64,000 nucleotides of DNA from Camellia lanceoleosa (GCA_025200525.1 CM045770.1:85894084-85958083); one strand, 5' to 3'. Counted from the stretch's first letter, positions 12,101 through 23,841 are shown. Translations and numbers: made by a program. The notes: a model not told the origin generated them from the letters alone.

Positions 12101-13245
12101 AACAAAGTATGAAAACAAGCTTAAAGGGTAAGTCTTATACCTCTTGAAGGGAAGACAACACTTAAGCAACAAAACCAAGCAAAACCACCTTAAGGAGCTC
12201 CAAGGAGGCTTCAAGAGAGCTTCAGGCAATCTCAACCCAAATATGAACCATTCTTGTTAAGGGTTGATCGGTTGAAGATGGATGTATACAAGCTTCCAAG
12301 CACAAAAGCTTTAGAGAGAGAGAGAGGAACCTAGAGTGAGAGGATTTAGAGAGAGAGGCTCCCAAACCTTTGCTAAATTGTTCTAACCCTTTAAACCATA
12401 GAGAAGCCTCTCTATATATAGCAAAATGTAGCTCCAGGTCAAAAATATCCCAAAAGAGACAGCTGGAACAATTGGACAACAAATATCTGCAAAAATCTGC
12501 CTTTTTGCATCAATGGCCGACACTTCATCATTGTTGGCCAGCACTACATCATTGTTGGCCGGCATGGGACACTCTTGGATGGAAGGGGGCTGGCATAGGC
12601 TAGAAAATCCCATTTATGGCCAGCATTCTCCACCTTTGGTTGGTTAGAAAAATTTACTTTTTGGGCCTGATTTCAACCGGACATAACTCTTTTATCTGGA
12701 CTCCTTTGCAGGTCATTCTCTAGCCTAAATTGAATCCCTTGAAGTCTTCTTTCTAATGGTGGCAGCGTCATATCAAAATTCCAACTGTGCAAAAAGTTAC
12801 ACCTATTTGAGTGAAGACTGCTTAGTTTCGATCCTACCCAGATTGATGCCAAACTGCTCCTCAACTAGTTTTATTCCCTCCCCTCCTCTTTTATTCAGCT
12901 CCAAACCCCTAAATAAGGTGTTTTGAAAGATTTTTTTCAAAGAGTTCACCTCTTTTTCATTCATTTCCACTTTGTCCTTGCTCGGTTTACCAAAAAGCGC
13001 AACATTTAACAAAATGCGAGCGTCGGAACATCGTAGGAAGTTTTTCAAAAACTATTTTGAAAGAAAGGGTTTTATAGTCTAAAATCTTTTGGTCAAAATC
13101 GTTTTGGTCCAAAGAGGGGTGTGAAGTTGGGATTTGACTCTCTTCTTGCCGAAGAAATCGAATCCTTGCACTGCACATCTTCATCACCAAGTAAACAATT
13201 AGTGGCACCCAAGTCTTAAGGGCAGTCAAAAATGGGATGTCTACA
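9154..13245 (-). repeat. LTR of the Tat-type element (upstream LTR, 4.1 kb, internally duplicated)
   Basis: The LTR begins TGTAGAC at 9154 and ends GTCTACA at 13245, with the primer-binding site just outside 9154. It contains two diverged copies of one segment, near 9154-9800 and 11379-11930. Both hold gagtcgccacctaaatattt, cacgtgtcc and gctcgggaacttgggtacga. A TGGCCGGCA-rich cluster also appears twice, near 10610-10700 and 12520-12600. The LTR is thus either naturally long with an old internal duplication or a composite of two related LTRs. The part 12052-13245 is shared with the partial LTR at the window start. Confidence 0.75.
12408..12420 (-). promoter_or_regulatory. TATA-like box of the Tat-type LTR
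   Basis: On minus this reads tatatatagagagg, about 830 bp inside the LTR start at 13245. It is conserved in the other LTR copy and is the best candidate for the element promoter. Confidence 0.5.
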
Positions 13246-13824
13246 GCGACCAAAATTTGTTAAACATTTCATCCTCGTCATCAGAGTCAGGGGCTCCGTG
13301 TGTGGATGCACGGGCCAAGGCCCTTGTGGCACAACAGTTTTCAAAAATTTCGGTCATTTTATGAAAATACTCAAATCCTTTCGTCCTGAATTTCTTTACA
13401 ATTTTTTTTTGCCTACCTTCAATTGAAAAATTTAAATATAAGCGTATTGTACAAGTCATTTTACAAAAAAAAAAATTGAAAAAAAGTACAGGTTAATTCA
13501 ATACCTTATCCCAAAAATCATCAGGTGCAATAATTGTTCCTGTAATGGGCCTAGACCGGTCTGTGCCTGAAGTCGCTTGAAAGTTTGGTAATCAGCTTTT
13601 AGTCGCTAATATTTTTGTCTAATTGGTTTTGGTGTGTGTCGGAACCCATACAGATTTTGTAACTCAATTGCAAAATGGTTCCAATGCTTAACTGTCCACA
13701 CAGTGCTACGGCCTTTTGTTTGGTTTTTTTGTACCTCTTCTCTTAACATGTTTATTAGCTTCATTTCAATTCTAAGGCTCCACATTCTTATGTCCTGATT
13801 ATTATCTGAATTGTTACTATCCAT
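13246..13824 (-). pseudogene. Myb/SANT-like DNA-binding domain pseudogene (PIF/Harbinger accessory type)
   Basis: The first exon starts with ATG at 13822-13824 and contains the pattern of the plant Myb/SANT-like domain (Myb_DNA-bind_3, as in L10-interacting MYB-domain proteins): WTVKHWNHFAIELQNLYGF, then IRQKY. An in-frame TAG follows KY near 13617, and a frameshift follows near 13555, after which PDDFWDK appears in another frame. A second exon (13251-13395) reads KFRTKGFEYFHKM and then a DSDDEDE acidic tract, which fits the C-terminal half of these proteins. The coding sequence is cut at 13245/13246 by the gypsy LTR. Such proteins are host nuclear factors or the DNA-binding partner of PIF/Harbinger transposases. 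The TIR-like end near 14931 favours the transposon origin. Confidence 0.65.
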
Positions 13825-14908
13825 CTAACAACACATAATTTATATCTAAACTAAGCTTAAGTGGATATTGAAAAATAACAAGATAAGTCCTAAATATAAT
13901 TTATCATATAACTTGAGTTTGCAGAATCAATGCAAGAATCATCTACAATTATGTTTCAGTTCGAATAAAAGATTAATTAATTGAAGTTGTTAAACAATGT
14001 TGGGAAAAACAGATGAACAAGAAAAAGCATAATATTAATTGCAAATCCATTGTAAAAGAGTGTTTTATATGAAGTGTACACAGTACACACTAAGCAGCAG
14101 GAGAGCAGAAGAAAAAGAAGCATCAAATGGGTGAGTGGCGGTTGACTGGCCGGAAGACTGGGAGGATGACCGGCCGGTTAACTGGGTGGATGACCGGCTC
14201 AGCACCGTTTGGACATATCAGAGAACCCATTTCTATTTCTCAGCTATTCCATAGCAGATCAATTGAAGGATATACGTACCAAAGCAGTGTATGAGTTGAA
14301 TAGTTGTCACCGGTGATAGAGTGGATGGAGTGGGTGGATGTGCACTTCTTCAGCAGCTGTCTGATTTGAGAGTACACTTCACAAATTTGGCTTGAAACAA
14401 ATAAATTTGGGGATGAATTTTGGGATGAAGCAGGAAATCAGTGAGTTGTATATAAAACCAGTATATATTTTGAAAGAAATTTGTGATTTACTTTACCTCT
14501 TTGTTGTCGTTGTTTCATTGCCCGGAGGGTAAATCTTCCACAATGCACAAAGTGAAACTCAGTTGATTTGTGGGAGCTGATGGATGCGAATTTATGAGAG
14601 GAAAGGTGGTTCACAGGCATGGTTTAGATTTAAAGGTCACAATTCAGTTCAATGAATGAAAGACGACCCAAAAAGAATCTTCAGCTGTGATCTTCAGCTT
14701 TAAATTTCTTTGCATGTGAAGCTTTTCAAAAATAGAGAAGACCGAAGAGAGAGAATTTGTACGTTTAGAAGCTTTTCAGAGTGGAGAAGCCGAAACGGTG
14801 AAATTTGCCAAACGGCAAGTAGAGTTGCATTTTGAACTGTGTGGTGAAATTAAATTTTGAAACCTGTATCCAAATTTGAAACGCAAATAGAAGGGTGAAA
14901 ATATATTT
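13825..14908. other. No gene recognised; upstream part of the probable PIF/Harbinger element
   Basis: This is AT-rich sequence with a short GC-richer patch near 14140-14220 containing repeated tgaccggc-like words. A 60-residue minus frame at 14438-14620 has no recognisable domain. Confidence 0.5.
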
Positions 14909-14931
14909 GAAGAGCACAACCAAACACAGCC
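14909..14931. repeat. PIF/Harbinger-like terminal sequence
   Basis: Read on minus from 14931 this begins GGCTGTGTTTGGTTGTGCTC, which resembles the TIRs of plant PIF/Harbinger and Tourist elements. It lies upstream of the Myb/SANT pseudogene. The opposite terminus would lie beyond the gypsy insertion, so the pairing cannot be tested here. Confidence 0.4.
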
Positions 14932-15337
14932 TATATTTTTACCCATGTAAATATAAAAAAAAACATAAATGATATAATTGTAATTTTATATGTGGCTTTT
15001 TTGGACTTGTAAGCTTTTTTAGCAAATAAGCTAAGTTGCCAAAAGAGTACATTGTGTAGACTTTCTGTCCACCAAACTTACCAACTGTTATTTATTTGAC
15101 TAAAATGATACAATTTGTTAAATTAAGACGCAAAATCGAATAAATTGAAACAATAATGACCAAATTAACACATCACGTAAACTACATAGACTATTTGTAT
15201 AATTTACCCTTAAAATTATATATGTTTTCGAACTTGTCAATATTTTGTTTTTAATAAATATCAAATTAAAAAATGAAAACACAACCACAGATAGATTACA
15301 ACATAAAAAACTTTTGGGTGAGACTAATTGTGTGGAA

Positions 15338-15509
15338 CAACAATGCTATAGAGCTCTAAAAGTAGAGCTCTAAAAGAGCTCTAATGAGTTGGCATGTCCA
15401 AAAAAAAAAAATTTCAAGCTAAAACATCACATCAAGCTGGACCCCACACACTTCCATGTCATTAGTGCATGGTTTAGAGCTCTTATCCTAGAGCTCTCAA
15501 GCATTTTTC
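15338..15509. mobile_element. 172-bp Mutator-like MITE with 10-bp TSD
   Basis: The unit is flanked on both sides by ttgtgtggaa (15328-15337 and 15510-15519). Its ends are inverted repeats of about 22 bp: caacaatgctatagagctct at the left, and gaaaaatgcttgagagctct when the right end is read on minus. The TSD length of 9 to 11 bp fits Mutator-like elements. There is no coding capacity. It shares the AATGCTATAG terminal word with the elements at 50574 and 51786. Confidence 0.8.
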
Positions 15510-15519
15510 TTGTGTGGAA

Positions 15520-16805
15520 GCCTTCACGGAGTCTAAAGCGGATGATTTGGCACGAATTTTTGGGCTTTGCTGATGTTCAGCTAGATGGGGATTTTCTAAA
15601 TCTTGTAAGAGCATTTTCAACAAATTACTATTTGGATATTAGTTGGCATCTTCTATAAAAGTATATATATATATTTTATTATATTATATCTCTCTAATTT
15701 TTTTACACGTTTTTTATAAAAAATTAAACAATATATTTATTTAAATCATCTCAAATACTCTTTTAGAATTAAAAGTTACTTTTTTTATTTTATTATTTTA
15801 TTTTGGCTATACACCTTTTTAAGAGTCTTACTGGGTAGCTCGAACATTCATTGGCCTGAATGGCTCAAACATGCCAAACGACGTTGTTTTTTTTTTTTTT
15901 TTTACTTTTTCCTTCCCCTCTCTTTTCTCTCTCAAACATTTAAGAGAGAAAACCCTAACAAACTGAGAGGCAAGGCGATGGCAAGAGAGAGGAGAAAGAG
16001 GAACAGAGGATGAGGAAGAGAAAGAGAGGACGCCGGATATGGCTTCACCGGCCGAATGGGAGGCCGCAATCTGGCTGTATCGGAGAAGGAGAAGGGGTAG
16101 AAGAAGAAGAGAGAAGGGGTTGTCGACCGGTGAGTGTGGTCTTCTCTCTCTCTCCGTTTTTCGATGAATGGTCTTTTCTCTCACGCCACCATCGTTTGTG
16201 AGGGTCGCAATTGTGAGGGTCGTCGGAGTGGGTTTGGTCTTCTCTGTTGTGGTGTCAATGAATCAGACCCCAATTCACTAGCAGAAGTATAAAGAAAATT
16301 ACTTACTCAAAAGATTACATATTTCTAGCTTTGACTTGTTAAACTATAATCATATGCAAAAGATGTATTTGTATCCAACATACCCACAAATTAATTTTAA
16401 TTTTTATTTTTTTTATCAAAATCAAATTAAAACTTGAGATTAAGCTAGCAAGAGATTCATGGTATCACTTATATATCTAAACCCAAATCTATAATGATGG
16501 GTTCGAGGGGAAGAGATATGATGTTTTAAATAAAAAGAGAAAATGCCCTTTGATTTGCATAATTGAAATTGAAACACAAACACTTTCAAACTTTTTACTT
16601 TTATTTTTTTTTATTTTTTTGAGAATTGAAAAAAACTTACAGTGAATGATGAAAGAATGAGCAAAATAAGGCATTCAGGGGCAATACTGGGTAAACATTT
16701 TTGTGCAAAAACATAGCTTTCACATCACTGTTTGTTTGTGAGGTTTGATTGTTGTTTGAGTTGAAGCCACTAGAACTTGACCAAAACAGAGAACCCTTGA
16801 AAATT

Positions 16806-16842
<37 letters not shown>

Positions 16843-17254
16843 CTGGCAAGTCTTCTTTCAATTTGAGAAGCTCTTGAAGATCAACAACGGGGAGGGATGA
16901 GAAGACAAAGAATGAAGAGAAACAGAGAGATAGAGACAGAGTTTGGGTCTGAGACTGAGAAACAGAGAGATAGAGAGAGAGGCAATATGGGCGCGTGAGC
17001 CCACACTTTCGGGCCATTTCGAGCCTTCACTTTCGAGTTACCAACCATTTTCCCCTTTTTAAATATGTTGTCTAACAAACTTTCTATTCTTTTTTTATAT
17101 TATATAAATATTATTTTTATTCATTTTAATTTAGAATTATTTTTTTATAAACTTAACATAATTAATTTCAAAATATGAAAAGTAATATTTTTTGATGTTT
17201 GACTAGGTAAAACCATTTGCTACATTTGTTGAGTTAAAACCACCCAAACTAAAA
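15520..17254. other. No gene recognised; AT-rich spacer with a GA microsatellite
   Basis: Frames such as the 118-residue minus frame at 15828-16184 are low-complexity Ser/Leu/Lys tracts produced by purine-rich DNA. A run of GA repeats occupies about 16807-16842. No splice-supported gene was seen. Confidence 0.55.
16807..16842. repeat. (GA)n microsatellite
   Basis: Uninterrupted gagaga repeat of about 35 bp. It creates spurious Ser/Leu-rich frames on the minus strand. Confidence 0.95.
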
Positions 17255-17264
17255 TGACTAACTT

Positions 17265-18289
17265 CAGGGGCAGAGCCATGATTTGGTGATTGGGAGGAGA
17301 CCAAAAGCAAGATATTGGACAAGTTCAAGCACTTGGGTTAAGAAAAATTTACACAGTTTAAATAATTATTAAAATGAATAAATTATTACTAAAAATAAAC
17401 TAATAAATAATGAAAACACTTTGTAAATGTGTTATAAGGACTTGAATTTCAATGACTCGCCACTAAAAAAAATACAAATTAGCTGTAGTGTCACATAATT
17501 CACCTAATATTTGAATGATAATAAATTATGAATTACACTTTATACACAAAATTTTAAATTGTATGCAAAAACTGCATACATTATGTCTTTTCATAAATGA
17601 TTTATAACAAAATTACAATGGTTCAAAACTTCGTAACATTTTAATATTCATGACATAATAATAATAATATGTAACTAAGTTTTTCTTACGGTGCACCCTT
17701 TTATAACATAATCACAATTTAGCAAAAGAAAAATTTTATTGATAAACATTTGAAAATATTACATCGATAAAGGAAAAATATAAGTGCAAAGAGTATCATA
17801 GTGGAACTACTCAATTCCAACTATAGGTTGGTATCGAAAAGCTCACCCAATTATATGCTAGTACACTATCAAGAATTGATGATAAACCCAACAACAAAAG
17901 AGAACAACCTAAGACCAACAAACTTCAAAAACACACCATAACTTTTCTCTTTTAAAAAATGACAAAAAAAAATAATAATAATAAATGAGAGAAATTGAAA
18001 TGAACATGTATTTTAAAAAGTACATGAGTAGAAATATATGACATTATGGACAAGTATAATTAAACTAAGGTCTCGTTTGACAGCCTTTTATTTTAGTCAA
18101 AAGTCATTATAAATTATCACATTACTTTTTTTATTTTTTTGTACATTTTTTTATAAAAAATTAAAAAATTACTAAAATACATGTATCCAAATGAGGCTTA
18201 AGTTTTATATATATAATACATATATTCATACAGTTTTGCAATCGTAGTTAGTAGCACCAGGGCCCCTCCGACTCCCGTGCCTCCGCTCT
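17265..18289. mobile_element. 1025-bp non-autonomous element with perfect 10-bp TSD
   Basis: The unit is flanked by tgactaactt at 17255-17264 and again at 18290-18299. The left end starts caggggcagagccatgattt; the right end read on minus starts agagcggaggcacgggagt. These are degenerate inverted termini of the GGGGCGGAGCCA type common in plant repeats. The inside is AT-rich and has no coding capacity. TSD length plus inverted ends suggest a Mutator-like non-autonomous element, but a retroposon with a long TSD is not excluded. Confidence 0.7.
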
Positions 18290-18408
18290 TGACTAACTTG
18301 GTAATTAATTTGATGAAACTATTTTAACTAAACAATAAAAAAAACTAGCTTAACAAAGACACTGATTTTTTATGTGGGCATGGTCATATATATTTTGTTA
18401 CAAGTTGT

Positions 18409-19229
18409 GAGGGTGAGCAGATATTTTCGGGGCTTATTCATGTAGGGCGGCAGGGCAACAACTTTGCACACGGTTTAGCCAGAATGGGTAGGAATTATGA
18501 CCATCAACGGGGTCCGTCATCATGGTTCGGTTTTAGACAATTTACAGATTGGTTTAAATCCGTTCATATGTATATGGTTTGGAAAAAAATTTAATCTGCA
18601 ATCGCTCACAATGCAGATTGGTTGCAAGTTGCGGTTTGTGCAGATAAGATTCGCGAATATGCGGGCAGTTTACAAATTATATTTTTTTCTTTAAAAATTT
18701 ATTTTGGAATATTTTTTTTTTCCATTTTCTAAATATTTATTTTGGGTCATTTTCTTCTTATTTTCTAAAATGCTCCAACATTAATATAGTAATTAATGAA
18801 TTAAAACTTATAAAATTAAAAACAAAACAAAATCAATTCTTAATACAAACAAATCATAAACTAACACAGGCACATCTTTCAAAATCCTAAATTAGATTAT
18901 TAATCTCATTCACTATCTATTATCCAACAATACAATTAAAGTAAAATTATTCAAAATCTTAAGTTTACCTAAAAGTAATTTTTCATTAACTTTTACATTC
19001 ATCCAAAATGAAATAATAAAATAACAACGGTCCAAAAAACAAAAAATAGAAAAAAAAAAGTCTAAGTGCTGACTGGTTCTTGCGAGTGCGGGTTAAGCCA
19101 CAATCCGCAATTATGTCATATTTCAAACTGCATCCGGCTGCATTGCGTCTGCAAAACCATCCATTTGTATGCGAATCGGTTCGAATTGGACGGGTTAAGC
19201 GGTTTGGATAACCCAATGCCCAATCCTAT
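18409..19229. mobile_element. Decayed hAT-like non-autonomous element
   Basis: The right end (ccatttgtatgcgaatcggt, then aacccaatgcccaatccta) resembles the right end of the element at 23842-31428, which has ccatttgtatgcggttcgga and ends agccctacc. The left end tgagggtgagca and the right end read on minus, taggattgggca, both fit a TAGGGGTGGGCA-type hAT terminus. I found no TSD, so the borders are approximate. Confidence 0.35.
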
Positions 19230-19234
19230 GGAGG

Positions 19235-19720
19235 GGGTCCCGCTGTCTTTGATAGAAACATGTGTTTTGTTGTAATCCTTCTACTACCTGTTTACCATCT
19301 ACAACAAAAGAAACTATATAAAAAATGAGTAGCATGCTAATTAGATTTTCTTACGTATGTTAATCACTTTTTTTAACAAGAATGGATCAAAATACTCAGT
19401 CATAGTTCTAGAAAAAGCGTGTTTAAATATTATTAGTCATGTTAATTTTTCCTAATAAAATACTGTCCAGTTATGCATTAGAATGCATCCATCGTAAGTA
19501 AATACAACTTACAAATAAATTCAAAAGCATATGGTTAAATTACTAATAAACAAATGAAAATCATCGTGCTCTAACTACTAAACCGATTGTTAGGTTTTTA
19601 TTTTTGGTAACCCCGTTTGACAAAACTCCTTTCAGATGTATTTATTTTCGCACTTTTATTTCAGTGAGGCTATGAGTTTATTAGATGCAAATCCAAACCC
19701 GAATCGAGCCATGCAGAGAA
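19235..19720. other. No gene recognised; AT-rich spacer
   Basis: No feature could be supported in this stretch. Confidence 0.5.
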
Positions 19721-19724
19721 GTTT

Positions 19725-20680
19725 GTGATGTTAATGCTTTCAAGATTACCACTTCGCTGATTATTACGAGGGTCGAGCTGCCCGGTCAGCTCGCGGCCGA
19801 AGCAAAATGCAAAATTGCATTCAAAATTGCATGTTTGCCATTGGTCGCTCGAGCCAAGAAGAGCTCGCTCGAGCAAAGGTTTGCTCGCTCGATTCAAGGT
19901 GTTCTCGCTCGAGCCAAGGATTGCGTCCACACAAAAACCTGAAAGCGTGTATTCCTCGCTCAAGCAAAGGATTCGTCGCTCGAGCCAAGGCACTAGTAGA
20001 AATCACGAAGAATACACTCCTCGCTCGAGCCAGCAAAGCTTCGCTCGAGCGAGCCTCAGAATCCGGATTTCTCAAGGAGTTTGTTTTCTTCCCAATCTAG
20101 GATTACTTTTGGTTCTCTATAAATACTTGGTTTTCTTCCAAAACTAAGTGATAGATGGAAGTCCTCCAGATCTTCTTTTTGGTTCTTAAGATTTATATCT
20201 GGAGATATTTTGTTTGTTTTCTTTGATGTTTTTATTGAGTCTTCAACTCATGGTTTAAAGAGAGTACATCAAAGGTTTGTTTGGTATACACAAAACACAG
20301 AGTTATTCTTCAGTTGTAGATTCTGAAGAATTCGAGCCGGAAGCTTCGGTAGATTCTGGAGTGGCTCATCAGAAAGATAATTTCGTGGTGAAGATGGGAT
20401 TGGAAGAAGCACATAAAGGTTGGTTCAATTAGGCATTGTGGATTTGCTAGATAATTGAGAGTATACATGTGTAATTCCTTTAATTCTTCTTAGTAGATTG
20501 TCTTGTGGCAGTTGCCTGTGATTTTTTTTATCACAGTTGGAGGTGTCCAATTGTGGTTTTTCCACGTAAAAAATCGTTGTGTCTCTTTATCTTGATTGTT
20601 TGATTGGGATTGTTATATTCTGCTTAAAATTGACACAAACATCTAGGAGGTTTCTAGATTTTTCACCGATTATAAAATGA
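19725..20680 (+). repeat. Solo-LTR-like fragment with a CTCGAG-rich cluster
   Basis: About ten copies of a gctcgctcgagc-like word lie within 19840-20060. Then come a plausible TATA box (ctataaatac at 20118), a probable transcribed leader, and near 20570 ttttccacgtaaaaaatcgt followed by tgtctc, a tract reminiscent of the 3' part of copia LTRs. I could not find matching TG/CA ends with a TSD, and no primer-binding site follows. Overlapping frames here (for example 19815-20147) are repeat artefacts. Confidence 0.4.
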
Positions 20681-20689
20681 ATCTTTCAC

Positions 20690-23600
20690 TTAAAATATAT
20701 ATATACTTGGCTAAACAAAGATGATAACAAGATCGATGTTCTTGTTTATTTAATGAGTTGAACAAAATGTGTTGATGTGCCCTAATTATAGATGAAAATT
20801 TCACGATCAATCAGCATTAATTTAGGATAAACTTATCTCATTTTAGAATAAAATATTTTTATGTATTTTGACAAAGAACTTGAATAAAATTTGAGGTTGA
20901 AGATTAGTTTGAATTGGTGTTACTTTGTCTAGCCGTTAGTTGAAAAAACATTATTTTAGAAATGTTTGTCTGACCAAATAATTTATAATCATCCTATTTT
21001 GACAATGGTTTTCAATGCTTACAAGTCAAAAGTTTTAATTTGAAGAAGTTTTACTTCCTCAATACACTCATTAATTACAAAGGAGAAGATAGAAAGTAGG
21101 AAATAACATGGTTGCTGCAGGAAAAAGGTGAAATTGAAGTCTTCAGTCCTAATTTGAATTTATTACTGCTGTATTTGAATTATGGAATTGAATGGGGATT
21201 TGAAAAGAAGGGAAATGAAAGGAAAAAAAAAAAAAAAATAACTTATATTTTATTTATATTTTTTATACTTTTTTTCTTTTCTTTTTTTTTTTTTTGTCCT
21301 TTTCCAATTTTTTCTTAAATCTGTTATTCAAAAACAACCTAAAATTCCTTCAAAACACAAGAAAAAACAAAACATATTGAATACAGAATTTTTATTCAAC
21401 TCCTTTACTCCCTAGATGGTGAAGGAGAAAAAAATATTGAGTATAATAGTGAGTAAAATCCGCTGAGTAAAATATTCTGAATCATTTTTTTTTAATTTAT
21501 TGAGTAAAATATTTTTATAAAAAATTAAAATTATCGAATATCAATAATTATATATTTAAATTAAATTTATATTAGAAAAATAAATAATATGCATTTTTAA
21601 AATTATATTTATTATTTATTTTGTTTTAAACAAAGGTAAACATATAACTATTTTTCCTTTTGGAAGCCGGTAGAAAACAAACTTTTTAGTTTTTTGACTT
21701 TTTCAAATCATATCATTTCTTTATTTTTTTACATTAAAAGTTTAAAAAAATTAAAAACCAACTTTTTACCAACTTTTTAAAATACTATCAGTGCATTTGG
21801 TTTCAGTTTTCTTAATTCAGTTTTTTTTTAAATTTAGTTTTTGTTTTTAGTGAATATTTTTAAAATTTTAAGTAATTTTTTTACTTTTTTAGATGCACTT
21901 TACTTAGATGTATCTAAATACTAAAATATTTATGAAAAAATATTTCAAAAAATTAATAAATATACTGAAATACGAAAATGTACTAAATTTTTATTTTTTT
22001 TTTGTATTTTTTGGTATTTAGTGTATTTTTTTTAAAATTTTTTACAAATATTATACTTTTTAAGTGTGTTTATATTAAGTGTGTCTAAAAATTAACAAAA
22101 AAAATTTACTCAAAATATTTAAAAAATTCATTAAAAATATCAAAATATAAAAAACAAAAAAATAAAATTATTAAAAGCTTGAACCAAACAAATTAAACGC
22201 GGTCTTGCGCCTCACATGTGTTTTTTTTTTGGGTCTGATTCGGCATATCTGTCCCTTGACTGTGTACTCCATTGAGTTGACCCACATATCAAGGCCGTTT
22301 TTTCATGGTGGCATTTCAATTTTAAAAATTGCTGACATAATCAATTTCCATATATTGTTGAACAGTGCTTTAACAGAATTGGATTATATGTTTTGTGATT
22401 ATAATTTTAGGAGAATTTGGTATAATGATGTTAAAAGTATGAAATTAATTATATTTTTATTGTATTTTAAAAGAAATTAGTATATTATGTAATGCGTGTG
22501 TAATTTAAATAAGTAAAAATATAACACAATATTTGTGTACATGACTTTTTCATTAAACCTAATGTCCAATGTTCCAAACCTATTTATTTATTTTTGTTTT
22601 AAATAGAAAAATGAGAAACACATGACATAAGAAGAAGCAAATAAAAACTTAGATACTAAATTTTACTTTTACTTAAGTTTTGTTTGTTTTGACGGAAAAT
22701 ATTTTCTATATAAAACTTTTTTCATAAAATGTTTTTTATAAAAAATATTTTCTTATGTTTGGATTGCATTATTAAAATTAACACATTACTAGTTGCATTA
22801 GTAGTGGTGGTAGTGACGGCAATAAGGGGGAGGTGGAGTTGGAACTGTTAGGGTGGTGTAGTGGTGCGACAATAGTGGTGACAATAATGGCGACAAAAGT
22901 GATGATGGTGGCAAAATTAATAAGGTTGAGGTGGAGTGATGGTGGTTGTGGTTGAGACAGTAATAGTATGGTGGTGGAGGTATCAATTTTCAAAATAACT
23001 TTTATCTACAATAAAATATAAATTAATTAATGAATTGAATAATCACAAAAAAAAAAAAAGGAGCATAATCATAGGGAAGAGAACTCTAGGGTTATACCTT
23101 AAGAAGTCGATATCTCAAATGTCATTTTTAGATGGTACACTGCAGAACCATTTAGTCATGTAATAGTAAGTTATGGACTCATACATAGACAAAGATTTGA
23201 ATTTACACTTTTGACACTGGATACGATTCGTTGATAACTGAAAGGTTTGTCCTACTATATGTGTTATCACCCAAATGTTAGCCCTGGAGAGAGTTGAACT
23301 TGGAATCTCAAAACCATACCAATTACCACATTCCGATTGAATTGAACAATCATATGTGGCATGTTAAAAAAATTCGTCTTTTATGTATTCCGAGAACATA
23401 GCATCTGCCTAATTAAAATAAGGAAAAATTATAATTTAGTATAAATTTTAAAAAAAATATATTTAAAAAACTTATATTTTTTATTATTAAAATTAATAAA
23501 ATTTATGATTGATTTATAATTATTAAAATTATTAAACTTATAATTTTTCCTTAAAATAACAGTACCAAATGGGCCAGGTCAAATGAGAGAAAGATATTTA

Positions 23601-23841
23601 TTCATGAATTTTCTGTAATCAAAGACTTTTTCGTCATCCCAGCTTGACACTTTAATGAAGGTGTCATTCTCATAACCCCAATCAATCCTCTATCGCCTCA
23701 AAATTTATAATATGATATAATATAATATAAAAAAACGGGTGCATAAAATTGGTTCACGTAAATGGTATGAGACCGACCCAATGGTAATCGTTTAATAAAA
23801 GCCAATGATAATAAAGCCCATGGAAGAAGGTTACCTCAGTG
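20690..23841. other. No gene recognised; AT-rich intergenic DNA
   Basis: The stretch is dominated by poly-A/T and TA-rich sequence. A low-complexity GGT/GTG-rich patch lies at about 22797-22985 and explains the Ser/Pro/His-rich minus frames there. No gene or element border could be supported. Confidence 0.5.

Larger units (their letters stand above)
1..13245 (-). mobile_element. Tat/Ogre-type Ty3/gypsy LTR retrotransposon, internally deleted, left LTR cut by window edge
   Basis: The two LTR copies share about 1.2 kb of near-identical sequence (1-1212 and 12052-13245) and carry short inverted ends, TGTAGAC and GTCTACA. Orientation is minus: a primer-binding site abuts the LTR at 9154 and a purine-rich tract (read on minus) abuts the LTR ending at 1212. 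Remnants lie in the order gag, reverse-transcriptase start, integrase end, as expected for Ty3/gypsy. The tract upstream of the reverse transcriptase (WSYEDIRGID) and the gag zinc-knuckle type resemble Tat/Ogre elements. Protease, most of reverse transcriptase, RNase H and the integrase core are absent, so it cannot move by itself. The long repeat-rich stretch after the integrase fits the hypervariable 3' untranslated region known in this lineage. The target-site duplication cannot be tested because the far end is outside the window; the right flank is gcgac. Confidence 0.85.

Noticed and set aside
15828..16201. Frames of 118 and 63 residues on opposite strands
   Set aside because: They are low-complexity peptides from GA/CT-rich DNA without splice or domain support.
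19670..20147. Several overlapping frames of 85-110 residues
   Set aside because: They come from repeated gctcgagc words read in different frames on both strands; their peptides are shadows of the repeat.
21801..22196. Possible MITE with ends gtgcatttggtttcag and a ccaaacaaattaaa-like right end
   Set aside because: The ends are only loosely inverted, the region is simple AT sequence, and no target duplication was found.
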